Shown: piece by piece, positions 34,977 through 43,764 of the stretch | Position numbering within the stretch: position 1 is the stretch's first letter | How the letters are laid out: the number at the start of each line of letters is the position of its first letter | DNA from: JAZKFT01 sp965246935 | Lineage (GTDB): Bacteria > Bacteroidota > Bacteroidia > Chitinophagales > Chitinophagaceae | Direction of reading: 5' to 3' | NCBI GenBank assembly: GCA_965246935.1 | Contig: CBDFGC010000025.1 | Location: forward strand, 124,001-188,000 | DNA: 64,000 nucleotides | Notes under the pieces: generated by a model | What the model saw: the letters and a program-made list of their open reading frames with translations, nothing else | Database searches by the model: none | What the model was told of the DNA's origin: nothing | Made by a program: the position numbers and the translations under genes

Positions 34977-35366
34977 TTATTCTTCCCATTTCAATGCTCC
35001 CTTTTTTATAATGTAAATAAACCCAACAAGAAAAAAAGCTACAAACATGAGTATCGCACCAAAACCCTGCCAGCCTAACAGCCGGAAATTTACGGCATAT
35101 GGATAAAAGAAAATAACCTCTACATCGAACAACACAAAAAGAATAGCAACCAAAAAATATTTAACCGCCATTGGCTGACGGGCATTACCAATTTGTTCAA
35201 TGCCACTTTCAAAATTTTCCAGCTTATCATTTGTTAGTCTTTTAGGCCCTAAAAAATGCGACACCCCAATGATGGTAGCTACCAGCCCAATGGCAAAGAA
35301 TAATTGAATACCGATAGGCAGGTATTGCGAAGGCGAGGCATTGGCATCTAAAAGTAAGCGAAACAT
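34977..35366 (-). CDS. nuoA: NADH-quinone oxidoreductase subunit A
   Basis: NuoA is a three-helix membrane subunit near the quinone entry. In 129 residues it shows LTNDKLENFESGIEQIG, the conserved acidic loop, then FLVAILFVLFDVEVIFFYPYA and a last helix near AILMFVAFFLVGFIY. It is the first gene of the nuo operon and starts about 20 bases after a candidate -7 box. Confidence 0.94.
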   Translation of the reverse strand: MFRLLLDANASPSQYLPIGIQLFFAIGLVATIIGVSHFLGPKRLTNDKLENFESGIEQIGNARQPMAVKYFLVAILFVLFDVEVIFFYPYAVNFRLLGWQGFGAILMFVAFFLVGFIYIIKKGALKWEE

Positions 35367-35386
35367 GTATCAGAATTTGTTACCTA

Positions 35387-35408
35387 CAAAAATAGGCATG
35401 TATGCCTA
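35387..35408 (-). promoter_or_regulatory. Candidate promoter and operator-like palindrome of the nuo operon
   Basis: On the minus strand, TATTTTTG (35387-35394) matches the -7 consensus TAnnTTTG and lies 21 bases before the nuoA ATG. Just upstream and overlapping it by two bases is an inverted repeat TAGGCAT-n2-ATGCCTA (35393-35408), placed where a regulator could block or help RNA polymerase. No strong -33 box is visible, so this is tentative. Confidence 0.4.
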
Positions 35409-35437
35409 ATTCCGTTTTGCGTAAAGAGTATTCCCTT

Positions 35438-35472
35438 AAATAAAAATCTCCTGTTGTGGATAACAGGAGATT
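35438..35472 (-). terminator. Terminator between the tonB-TPR operon and the nuo operon
   Basis: An 11-base stem (AATCTCCTGTT at 35445-35455 with AACAGGAGATT at 35462-35472) with a 6-base loop is followed, on the minus strand, by a T-rich run (TTTTTATTTAA). It should end transcription coming from the TPR gene before nuoA. Confidence 0.8.
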
Positions 35473-35505
35473 CTTCTGAAGAGTAACCCTAAAGTATGTT
35501 TTTTA

Positions 35506-37233
35506 TTACCTGCCGCCTGTACCTGGCTTTTTTGCCGGTGTTGCCGGTTTAGTTGCTGGTTTAGTTGTAGCTGGTTTGGTAGTTGGTGTGGTAGTAGCTG
35601 GCGGGTTTTTACGTGCATTTATCAATTTCTCTAACTGTTGTTTTGCACCGTTAGCATAATTGTTAGTAGGGTCGATAGCCAGGATGTCGTTAACGGAGTT
35701 CAGCGCTTGCTGGTAATCTTTTAATTTATTTACGTAATAATAAACCTTATAACCATGGTTCTGAATGATCGTGTTTTTATTTTTAGCTGTATCATTCATC
35801 AAAAACCGGGTATACGCATCAATGGCAGGAATAGCTGTTCCTTTTGAAGTATCAGCATCAGCCAGCTTGGCTGCTCTCACCCGAAAGGAATATCCCTGTG
35901 GCTGATCGGGGAAGAGACTGATATATTGACCATAAATGGTATCTGCCTGAACGTAATTTTTTGCATTCAAGGCAGATAAACCCCAATAATAAAGCTCTGT
36001 TGCCGTTTTATAAGGCTTAATACTATTAGCTCTGGTACGGTATTTTAACTCACCCGCATAATTGCTATCTAAGGCCAACGTGGTAGCAATGTCATTTAGA
36101 ATTTTTGAGTTATTTGCGGTAGATGTATCCTTCGTTAAGGCTAGTTCAATATTCTGATCAATGGTAGCATCATTACCTGGAAACTTCGCAAGGATCATGG
36201 CATAGGAAACATAATCATCTGCATTTAGGCGAGCCGGCACCTCTTTCGAAATATACCTTTCAAAATAATTTTTTGCCTGTAAAGAATCACCCTGGCGTTC
36301 ATAAATAACCGCATATAGCTTGTTCAGTTTGGGAAAGGTTTCACTAGAGCAATTGGCCTCCATTTCTTTGGCTTTTGCTAAAGCAGCATCCCGTTGGCCG
36401 GCCTGCAATTGATAATCCGCATAAAAAAAGTCTGTTTCGCAATCCTTATCTGCCAATGCAATATATTGATCTAAATATGTTTTAGCCTTATTTACATCCC
36501 TGCGGGAATAGTAATCATATAAGGCAAGGAAACCCGGAGCAAACTTAGGGTCTGCTGTAACGGATTGTTCCAGAAAGGGTATAAACACCGTTGGGTTATT
36601 CTGACTTTGAAAAATGCGGGCTGTCCGCAGTTTAGCATTTGCATAAGTTGGGTCCAATGCAAGCGCCTGGTCGTAGGCTGTTTTTGCAGCACCGCCATAG
36701 TCGGGGCCACGTTTCACATTACTTACCCCAATTAATGTCTGTATTTCCGGATTTTTAGGATCCAGCTTGGCAGCTATATTCAGCTTGTCAATTCCATAAA
36801 CAGGGTCACCTGTTTTGCTGTCGCCGTCGGCATTGGCACGGCCTACAGCTGTAAGTATTTTTACATCTCCGCCTTTTTTATTAGTAGTAGCGGCCAGTGC
36901 TGCATCAAAGTGGGCACGGGCATCTGTATTTTTACCTTCCAATGCTTCCACATGTCCCATACCTACCATTATTAATGGGTTTTGAGCAGTTGCTGTCATT
37001 GCTTTGGCATATACGCCGCGGGCACCTGCTAAATCGTCCTGGTTAATATAAACCTGGCCCAACCAGTAATTGGCGTCCGGGTCGGCAGGATTGGCGGTAA
37101 CTGCTTTTTGCAAAACATCTTTGGCCGACTTGTACTTTTGATAGTATATATCCTTTATCCCTTCCGCAACAGTCTGGGCAAACGTCAGAGCTACTATTGC
37201 GCTGCTTAGCATCGTTAGAACAATCTTTTTCAT
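35506..37233 (-). CDS. Secreted TPR-repeat protein with Thr/Pro/Lys-rich tail
   Basis: A 575-residue exported protein with a signal peptide (cut after ALTFAQ) and many tetratricopeptide repeats from about residue 25 to 540, seen in units such as PDANYWLGQVYINQDD and QPQGYSFRVRAAKLAD. The last 30 residues form a low-complexity Thr-Pro-Lys-Ala tail that ends GTGGR. In Bacteroidota this gene regularly follows a PstS-like and a TonB gene, as here, suggesting a role in an energised outer-membrane complex. Confidence 0.85.
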   Translation of the reverse strand: MKKIVLTMLSSAIVALTFAQTVAEGIKDIYYQKYKSAKDVLQKAVTANPADPDANYWLGQVYINQDDLAGARGVYAKAMTATAQNPLIMVGMGHVEALEGKNTDARAHFDAALAATTNKKGGDVKILTAVGRANADGDSKTGDPVYGIDKLNIAAKLDPKNPEIQTLIGVSNVKRGPDYGGAAKTAYDQALALDPTYANAKLRTARIFQSQNNPTVFIPFLEQSVTADPKFAPGFLALYDYYSRRDVNKAKTYLDQYIALADKDCETDFFYADYQLQAGQRDAALAKAKEMEANCSSETFPKLNKLYAVIYERQGDSLQAKNYFERYISKEVPARLNADDYVSYAMILAKFPGNDATIDQNIELALTKDTSTANNSKILNDIATTLALDSNYAGELKYRTRANSIKPYKTATELYYWGLSALNAKNYVQADTIYGQYISLFPDQPQGYSFRVRAAKLADADTSKGTAIPAIDAYTRFLMNDTAKNKNTIIQNHGYKVYYYVNKLKDYQQALNSVNDILAIDPTNNYANGAKQQLEKLINARKNPPATTTPTTKPATTKPATKPATPAKKPGTGGR

Positions 37234-37355
37234 CTTTTTTTATTGGTGTTTGTATTTGAAGGTAATTTACTAAGTAAAGACAAATTTTGATTGGATTAGT
37301 AATGGTTGCGGCAGAAAATTAGAAAACCTTTAAGTAAACAGGGGCGCAATTTGAA

Positions 37356-38291
37356 TTACATACTCATATTTCGTACCTCAAATTGCATTTTACCAGGTAG
37401 GAGGTAGGCTCTTTTAAAAATTAGCTGCCCTTTTTGCCCGGTTAAAAAATGATAGAAACTACTGCCGGTGCCCTGGCTATTTTCTTTCAGAATATAGTAT
37501 AGCCCCCGTATCATCGGATATCGCTTACGCAAAATATTGGGCAGGTAAGGTAGTACGTAAGGCTGGGTAACACACTCGCTGCATTGCAAAGAAGCCAACT
37601 TGGTTTTGCCGGTATCGGTTGCAAAGGTTAGCTGCTCTGTATCCTCCCGTACACCAACCCACGAAACACCGACAAAGCCTATTGCATTGGGATCACCAGC
37701 TACATAATCAATTACGCCACGGCTGTTGCGGGCTGCCTGTACATTTTTACCTAAAGCAGCACCGCGAAGAATAGAGTCTAACACGAACCGAATATTGCTG
37801 GTAGCATTCAAACCGTCCAATACAATTTTATAGGGTAATTTGCTGGTGCCACTTAACAACTCTTTTACTTCAGCCATGGTAAACAGACTGTCTTTTGCCT
37901 TCTTATTAATTACAACACCTATGGCATCATAGGCCAGAATACCATAGCGTAGTTTAAACTTATTTTTTTCTTCAAAGTACTTACTTTCATTTTCGTTGGG
38001 GGCACGGGTTACAATAATCATCCGGGTACTATCTGTTGCTATATCTTTTAAACATTCTGCCTCACTTTTATAATCTGCTACAATGTGTGTTTCCGGATGC
38101 TGGGATTCGTATACCTGAATTTGAGAATCAATAATGGGTTTGAACGATTCATCCGCACTAATGTGAAGGACTCCATCGTCTGAACTGCCGGTGTCCTGAT
38201 GTGTTGTTGGACCATCGTTACCACAGCCTGTAGCCAGTAATGCCCAGGAAACAATTAAAATAAGGGTAAAAACCTGTTTTCGATACTGCAT
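37356..38291 (-). CDS. PstS-like substrate-binding lipoprotein
   Basis: A 311-residue periplasmic binding protein of the phosphate ABC-transport (PstS, PBP_like_2) type with a lipobox ending LATGC (Cys about residue 23). The start of the mature domain reads GVLHISADESFKPIIDSQI, and later GDPNAIGFVGVSWVG is the second-lobe phosphate-loop counterpart. No pstCAB genes are nearby, so it is probably not a classical phosphate importer subunit. It belongs to the conserved TonB / PstS-like / TPR string. Confidence 0.83.
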   Translation of the reverse strand: MQYRKQVFTLILIVSWALLATGCGNDGPTTHQDTGSSDDGVLHISADESFKPIIDSQIQVYESQHPETHIVADYKSEAECLKDIATDSTRMIIVTRAPNENESKYFEEKNKFKLRYGILAYDAIGVVINKKAKDSLFTMAEVKELLSGTSKLPYKIVLDGLNATSNIRFVLDSILRGAALGKNVQAARNSRGVIDYVAGDPNAIGFVGVSWVGVREDTEQLTFATDTGKTKLASLQCSECVTQPYVLPYLPNILRKRYPMIRGLYYILKENSQGTGSSFYHFLTGQKGQLIFKRAYLLPGKMQFEVRNMSM

Positions 38292-38338
38292 AATCCTAAA
38301 GTGTTACTGTCATTATTATATACAAGGTGTAGAATAGC

Positions 38339-38578
38339 TTAATCTCTGTCTTTAAAATATTGTTTTACATATCCCCGGTAGATGCGAAAACCGCCATACA
38401 ATACACACAAGCCTGCAAATAGATACCGCATCAGATCATCAATCCGTAGTGAAACGCCGAATCGGTCGGAAAAAGTAACAAAGACGCCAATGGCTAAAAT
38501 CACAATCCCCATGCCGTAGTCTGCAACCGACCGCATGAGGATGTAATTTTTGCGCCGCTTATCAGGTTGTTCGTTCAT
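38339..38578 (-). CDS. Small two-helix membrane protein of the tonB string
   Basis: A 79-residue protein from ATG 38576-38578 with two hydrophobic segments (YGMGIVILAIGVFVTF and YLFAGLCVLYGGFRIY) and a basic N-terminal stretch. I know no function. It lies between tonB and the PstS-like gene in the same order as in related genomes, which supports it being real. Confidence 0.72.
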   Translation of the reverse strand: MNEQPDKRRKNYILMRSVADYGMGIVILAIGVFVTFSDRFGVSLRIDDLMRYLFAGLCVLYGGFRIYRGYVKQYFKDRD

Positions 38579-38615
38579 AACACGCCATTTAATAATGCAG
38601 CAAAATAGGGAAATT

Positions 38616-39452
38616 TTATTCTTCCGCCCCAACGAACGTAACGGGCATGGTAAAACGCACCGCTACTTTTTGTCCATGCAACACGCCTGGTTTCCAACGG
38701 GCCATTTTACGGATGGCTTTCAGCACCTGGCTGTTAAAAGTTTCATCGTCGCTGTGAAGAATAATGGCATCGGATACAGCACCTTCTTCATTTATGACAA
38801 ATTGTGCTTTTACTACGTATTTTACGCCGGGCTCCAGTTCGCTGGTAAGGTTGCGTACCATATAATTTATCAAGGCCCTGCTGCCACCCGGGTATTCCGG
38901 CATCTGATCCACTTTGCCCATATCCACCGGCCCGGCGGGCATAACAAAGGCAGACGTAACGGGTACTTCTTTTGGTGGGCCGTCGCCACCAGGGGTTCCA
39001 ACCGGCACTTCCGGCTCTACCATCCCGGTGGAAGGAGTACCAGCCTTCGTGATGGTGCTGATGACCGCGGTATCAATATCCGTTTGCGTTGCCATTTCTG
39101 TTTTAGATGAATCAGCAACCAATAGGGGCGCTGTGTAAGCAACGGTTGCCTGTGGCGGATGCGGTGGTGATACTGATGGTGGCGGTTCAGGTTTTGGCGG
39201 TGTGGCAGGATCCGGGATCATCGTCATAATAGTGGTGTCATTCACATCTAAATTGGCGATGATGTTATTTTGCTTTCCAAAATTAAAATAGTAGCCGCCT
39301 GTCAGTAAAGCAATAGCCACTATCATTCCGCCAACACCTTGTTTTAGCCGGTGGTGATAGGTACGGCGTAGCTCGTACGCTCCGTACAATTTGTTACGGC
39401 CTTCAAATACAATATCCAGAATATCGCTTTGAAGGATTTTATCTGCAGTCAT
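38616..39452 (-). CDS. TonB family energy transducer
   Basis: A 278-residue TonB-like protein. It has an N-terminal cytoplasmic piece with NKLYGAYELRRTYHHRLKQG, one membrane helix (VGGMIVAIALLTGGYYF), a Pro-rich periplasmic linker (PDPATPPKPEPPPSVSPP) and a C-terminal TonB domain (YVVKAQFVINEEGAVSDA, then KMARWKPGVLHGQKV). It would couple proton-motive force to outer-membrane receptors. Bacteroidota usually have exbB and two exbD genes directly upstream; they are absent here and a plus-strand gene lies instead. Confidence 0.88.
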   Translation of the reverse strand: MTADKILQSDILDIVFEGRNKLYGAYELRRTYHHRLKQGVGGMIVAIALLTGGYYFNFGKQNNIIANLDVNDTTIMTMIPDPATPPKPEPPPSVSPPHPPQATVAYTAPLLVADSSKTEMATQTDIDTAVISTITKAGTPSTGMVEPEVPVGTPGGDGPPKEVPVTSAFVMPAGPVDMGKVDQMPEYPGGSRALINYMVRNLTSELEPGVKYVVKAQFVINEEGAVSDAIILHSDDETFNSQVLKAIRKMARWKPGVLHGQKVAVRFTMPVTFVGAEE

Positions 39453-39537
39453 TTTTTTGTGGTTTTGCGGTGAAAAAAAGTGATTGATTTTGCAAAACCG
39501 GCGCCGGTGCAGGTTAGATGCTGCTGGTAGGAGATTC

Positions 39538-39600
39538 CATAATAGTCCGGAAGACCGAAGTCTGAAAGACCGAAAGATCGGAAGTTCAAGAGCCGGAAAG
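39538..39600. repeat. Degenerate CCGAAAGAC-type tandem repeat
   Basis: About six imperfect copies of a 9-10 base unit related to CCGAAAGAC lie between tonB and the LMW-PTP gene, followed by CGACTCACGATTGACGATTG, which is related to the repeats at 34020-34133. No gene is supported in 39453-39684. Confidence 0.5.
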
Positions 39601-39684
39601 TTAGGAAGACAATTAGCTGGTAAAAAGATTAAAAATTACGCAACCATTCACGACTCACGATTGACGATTGTTATCTTCGCCGCT

Positions 39685-40170
39685 ATGAAAATTTTGATGG
39701 TTTGTCTGGGTAATATTTGCAGAAGCCCGCTGGCAGAAGGTATTTTAAAACAAAAAGTAAAAGAAGCAGGGCTGGATTGGACGGTCGAAAGTGCCGGTAC
39801 CGGAAACTGGCATATTGGTGATGCGCCACATCATTTATCGCAAAAAGTAGCCAAAGCGAATGGCATTGATATTTGTAATCAAAAAGGAAGGCAATTTGTA
39901 AAAGAAGATATGCTGAGGTATGATAAAATATTAGTAATGGATGAAGACAATTATGCGGAAGTAAAGCGTATTAGCGGAGCACTTTGGAAAGCAGAAAAAG
40001 TTGATTTGCTGCTGAATTACTCATACCCCGGCGAAAACCGCAATGTGCCGGATCCATGGTATGGAAAAGAAGATGGTTTTAATACTGTATTTGAAATGAT
40101 CAGCCGGGCATGTGAAAGATTAGTCGATTCAGTCGTTAGTCAACAGTCGTCAGTCGGAGTACGGAGATGA
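39685..40170 (+). CDS. Low molecular weight protein-tyrosine phosphatase
   Basis: A 161-residue cytoplasmic phosphatase. The P-loop CLGNICRSP (Cx5R-S) sits at the N-terminus and the general acid appears in VPDPWYG, as the family requires. The start at ATG 39685 places the P-loop at residue 7; an upstream in-frame start would add 67 unlikely residues. The last residues, VDSVVSQQSSVGVRR, come from a GTCGTTAGTCAACAGTCG-type repeat, so the C-terminus may have been altered by repeat insertion. Confidence 0.9.
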   Translation: MKILMVCLGNICRSPLAEGILKQKVKEAGLDWTVESAGTGNWHIGDAPHHLSQKVAKANGIDICNQKGRQFVKEDMLRYDKILVMDEDNYAEVKRISGALWKAEKVDLLLNYSYPGENRNVPDPWYGKEDGFNTVFEMISRACERLVDSVVSQQSSVGVRR

Positions 40171-40362
40171 TGAGATGTCGGATCGCTGGGTTAGAACGAA
40201 AAATATAATGAAACGGATAGCGATGCCGTCCTTATATCATCAAACCTGCCAAAGGCAAAACAATGCTGCCTCAGCCCTGATCACAAATAATAAATAACAA
40301 TATTTATTTTAAATTTAAAACTCAGCACAATGGTCCGTCGACCATCGTCCGTCGTCAAAAAA

Positions 40363-41751
40363 ATGAGTAAAGTTTCACTGCCCGATGGCACCAGGGATTT
40401 TGGGCCTGAGATCGTTCGTAAGCGGAATTATATTTTTAATACCGTTCGTACGGTATTTGAGCTATATGGCTTTCAGCCATTGGAAACACCAGCTATGGAA
40501 AACCTGGAAACACTAATGGGGAAATACGGTGAAGAAGGAGATCGGTTGATTTATAGAATCAGAAGTAATAAAAACGTATTCCGCACTTATCCGGAAAAAG
40601 CTGAAGAGATACAACGCATATTAAAAGAAGCTAACGGCGAAGAGTATACCTTTTTGCCACATAAGTCAAAGTCTGCTTTACGTTATGACCTTACCATCCC
40701 TTTTGCCCGTTATGTGGCCATGAATTATGGAAAACTTTCTTTGCCTTTTAAACGCTATCAAATGCAACCGGTATGGAGAGGAGACAGGCCGCAGCGTGGC
40801 CGCTACCGGGAGTTTTACCAATGTGATGCGGATGTGGTTGGAAGCAGTAGTTTGCTGAACGAAACCGAACTGGCTTATATCTATGCAACTGTATTTGAGA
40901 AATTAAAAATTCCGGTTGAAATAAAAATAAATAGCCGTAAAATACTGGCTGCGTTGGCAGAGTTATGCGGTGGCGCAGATAAGCTTACAGACATAACCAT
41001 TGCTATTGACAAACTGGACAAAATTGGCCTGGAAAAAGTGAAGGAAGAATTAGTACAACGAGGTTTGAATAACGATCAGATCAGCATTATAGAAAAATAT
41101 TTAACCCGTACTGTAACCAACCAAACGGAACTTGTACGGATGAAAGAGTTGATGAAAGAAAACTCAGTCGGACTTGCAGGAATTAGAGAAATAGAATATG
41201 TACTCAGCCGTTTCCAATTATCAATTATCAATTGTAAATTATTAATTGATTTCACCCTTGCCCGTGGTTTAAATTATTATACCGGAATTATCTTTGAAGT
41301 AAAGGCATTGAGTGTGCAAATGGGTAGCATTGGCGGTGGTGGCCGTTATGATGACCTTACCGGATTGTTTGGCGTTCCTAATGTGCCGGGTGTAGGCATT
41401 TCGTTTGGTGTTGACAGGATTTACGATGTGATGGAGGAACTAAAATTATTCCCGGATACCGTACAAACCGGTACACAGGTTTTGTTCTTTAATTTAGGTG
41501 AAATGGAAAGCAACAAGGCATTCGAACTAATGCAGCAATTACGTAACAATGGTGTACGATGTGAGTTATACCACGAAACAACAAAATTTGATAAGCAGTT
41601 TAAATATGCTGATAAAAAAAGCATTCCATACGCCATCATTTTAGGCAGCAAAGAATTAGAAGAAGCAACGGTGGTAATAAAAGATTTACGTAAAGGTGAA
41701 CAGGTCGTTATTCAGCAGAAAGCACTTTTAGGTTTCAACTTTAATCAATAA
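40363..41751 (+). CDS. hisS: Histidine-tRNA ligase
   Basis: HisRS charges tRNA-His with histidine using ATP. The 462-residue class II enzyme has motif 1-like LPDGTRDFGP, motif 2 in MQPVWRGDRPQRGRYREFYQ, the histidine signature ARGLNYYTG and motif 3 FGVDRIYDV. The ATG at 40363 is chosen; an earlier in-frame ATG at 40330 would add residues that come from a repeat (GTCCGTCGACCATCGTCC). The stretch before ARGLNYYTG (QLSIINCKLLI) is encoded by a CAATTATCAATT-type repeat. Confidence 0.94.
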   Translation: MSKVSLPDGTRDFGPEIVRKRNYIFNTVRTVFELYGFQPLETPAMENLETLMGKYGEEGDRLIYRIRSNKNVFRTYPEKAEEIQRILKEANGEEYTFLPHKSKSALRYDLTIPFARYVAMNYGKLSLPFKRYQMQPVWRGDRPQRGRYREFYQCDADVVGSSSLLNETELAYIYATVFEKLKIPVEIKINSRKILAALAELCGGADKLTDITIAIDKLDKIGLEKVKEELVQRGLNNDQISIIEKYLTRTVTNQTELVRMKELMKENSVGLAGIREIEYVLSRFQLSIINCKLLIDFTLARGLNYYTGIIFEVKALSVQMGSIGGGGRYDDLTGLFGVPNVPGVGISFGVDRIYDVMEELKLFPDTVQTGTQVLFFNLGEMESNKAFELMQQLRNNGVRCELYHETTKFDKQFKYADKKSIPYAIILGSKELEEATVVIKDLRKGEQVVIQQKALLGFNFNQ

Positions 41752-41770
41752 TTTTACGCAAACCTTTTTT

Positions 41771-42346
41771 ATGAGTGCAGCACTTGAATTAAGATATTCT
41801 TTTGAGGATTACCTGGAGATAGAATCTTCCGGAGATAAACGGTATGAATTTTATGACGGAGAATTATTTGAGGTAGAAAATGCCAGCATAAGCCATAATA
41901 GAATTCTTGCAAACAGCTTTGGAGAACTTTGCCATTTTTTAAAGGGCAAAACTTGTGAACCGTTTGCAGCAAACTTGAAAGTTCATGTAAAGAAGAACAG
42001 CCTTACCAGCTTTCCGGATATTACGATCGTATGCGGCCCTCTTGAAACCCTGAAAGGGCATAAAGATATTGTAACCAACCCTTCGGTAATATTTGAAATC
42101 ATTTCAGCTTCTACCGGCGATTATGATCATGGCACAAAGTTTCAGTTATACCGTGGCCTGCCATCGCTGACAGAATACATCCTGATTGATTCATTGGAAA
42201 TGTTGGTAGAAAAATTCACAAAGCAGGACAATGGCTTCTGGACAATGCATGAGTATAAATTGCCGGAGGATATTCTAACCATCAACTCCATTAATTTTCA
42301 TTTCTCCCTTTCTGATATTTACCGGAATGTAGTATTTGAATTGTAA
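41771..42346 (+). CDS. Uma2 family endonuclease-like protein
   Basis: A 191-residue member of the Uma2 (DUF820) family, a PD-(D/E)xK nuclease fold. Typical segments are YEFYDGELFEVENAS, the SFPDITIVCGP strand with the catalytic Asp, and NPSVIFEIISAST with the downstream Glu. Many copies occur in some lineages, and function is not known. It begins 19 bases after hisS and may be read with it. Confidence 0.82.
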   Translation: MSAALELRYSFEDYLEIESSGDKRYEFYDGELFEVENASISHNRILANSFGELCHFLKGKTCEPFAANLKVHVKKNSLTSFPDITIVCGPLETLKGHKDIVTNPSVIFEIISASTGDYDHGTKFQLYRGLPSLTEYILIDSLEMLVEKFTKQDNGFWTMHEYKLPEDILTINSINFHFSLSDIYRNVVFEL

Positions 42347-42506
42347 CGCTTCAAATGCTTACATTTTCTAATTATTCGTTGCTTACGGTCTCAGCATATC
42401 ACCCGTCGTCCGTAGTCTGTTGTCCGTGGTCTTTTTCATTTTATTTCACAATCCCCGATATAACTTTTCATAGCGTGTATCATCTTATACAGCAAATTAT
42501 ACCAAT

Positions 42507-42995
42507 ATGAAAAGTACAATGTTTTTCCCCGCCCTCGCTGCCTTCGCTTTTATTGCTTCACTCAATCCGGCATCGGCACAACCCGGTTACGGTAACGGGC
42601 CACACCGCAATTTTCCTGATTACAATCAGCAGCAACAAATGCCTGCGGCACCGGTCGTTATTATTGATGCAGATGGCCGCCGCTCCAACAATCAATACCG
42701 GAATTTTGACAATTGCGTAAATCAACAAACGTTTAGCCGCAGGCAACGCAAACGTTTAGAAAAACGGTTTGGTTATGTACCACCGCTTGCCATTTATGTG
42801 CCCGACCGCTTTGTGAATCGGTCAGGAGTTTATGTGTACAATAATAATATTGTGTATCGCAAAGACAGGGACGGCTTCTTTCATTTAGACACCCGTTATT
42901 TCAATGATAACTGGGACGATTATAGCAGCCGGGACGAACGGTCTGAGAACCGGGATGATCACCGTTGGAATAATAATTATCCCAGCCGTTACTAA
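42507..42995 (+). CDS. Secreted hypothetical protein
   Basis: A 162-residue exported protein with a signal peptide cut after PASAQ. The mature protein is polar, rich in Asn, Arg, Asp and Tyr, with a QQQQ run near residue 41. I recognise no family. It is followed by a bidirectional terminator. Confidence 0.65.
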   Translation: MKSTMFFPALAAFAFIASLNPASAQPGYGNGPHRNFPDYNQQQQMPAAPVVIIDADGRRSNNQYRNFDNCVNQQTFSRRQRKRLEKRFGYVPPLAIYVPDRFVNRSGVYVYNNNIVYRKDRDGFFHLDTRYFNDNWDDYSSRDERSENRDDHRWNNNYPSRY

Positions 42996-43091
42996 CACCA
43001 AATTCAAACAGGCAATTAGCAAAAAGCAAATTAGTGTGAGTCAGCCAGGTATTTCTGCAGCCTGATTAAATATGCCATAACACACAACAAA

Positions 43092-43122
43092 AGACCCCGC
43101 CAACCGGCGGGGCTCTTTTTAT
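43092..43122. terminator. GC-rich hairpin terminator between convergent genes
   Basis: CCCCGCC (43095-43101) pairs with GGCGGGG (43106-43112) across AACC, flanked by AAAAGA and TCTTTTTATTT. It ends both the secreted-protein gene and the minus-strand gene whose stop codon overlaps the T run. Confidence 0.85.
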
Positions 43123-43703
43123 TTATAATGGTAATGGCTTTTCAGCGACTGCAATTGCTCGTCATTTACATTCCGCATTAAAAATGTTTTTCCTTTTAAA
43201 TTCCGTTCTCCAAAACTTATCCGATGCTCATATAACTGCTCCAGCATTTGCACAAACTGAACATAGTGCTGATGGTTTTGCAGATAAAACTGATACCTGA
43301 ATTTTTGATTGCGGTATATGAACGAAAGATTATTTCCAATGCCGAAGCTTTGCGACTCGTTTGTTCTGGCTGTCCGGTAATCTGCTTCGTGCTGATAAGA
43401 CTGAAACTCAAAACATAATTGTGTCAGTTCTTTATAGGGAAACAGAATGCGGCAGATTTGCATACCGTCCTCAAACACCAATAAATCATTCACCAATTGG
43501 TAACTGGCTATGTTACCTCTGTAAATGATGGCTGTTATAATTATAACCAGCAGTGTACTAATGCCAAAAAAAGAAGCAATACCCTGCAGAGAGGGTATAA
43601 GCAAGCATACAATCATAAAGGCAAAGCCAATGCAGCCAATACGTAAGAGCATTTTCCCTACGCTTCTGTCTTCTACTACTTTGGCCGTAAACAGCATGAA
43701 CAA
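43119..43703 (-). CDS. Hypothetical membrane protein (two N-terminal helices)
   Basis: A 194-residue protein with two hydrophobic helices near residues 20-60 (MLLRIGCIGFAFMIVCLLI and FFGISTLLVIIITAIIY) followed by a soluble domain with many aromatic and Gln/His residues. The layout resembles small membrane proteins carrying a PH-like domain, but I cannot assign one. It lies downstream of the thiolase end on the same strand. Confidence 0.6.
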   Translation of the reverse strand: MFMLFTAKVVEDRSVGKMLLRIGCIGFAFMIVCLLIPSLQGIASFFGISTLLVIIITAIIYRGNIASYQLVNDLLVFEDGMQICRILFPYKELTQLCFEFQSYQHEADYRTARTNESQSFGIGNNLSFIYRNQKFRYQFYLQNHQHYVQFVQMLEQLYEHRISFGERNLKGKTFLMRNVNDEQLQSLKSHYHYK

Positions 43704-43764
43704 AATATTTGTACCTGCATTAACGTTGGCCGGTTCATCTTATTACAGTATAACAAGCTGGAAA

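Noticed and set aside
40330..40362. Longer N-terminus for hisS (start at 40330)
   Set aside because: These codons are from a GTCCGTCG-type repeat; the family begins at MSKVSLPDGTRDF.
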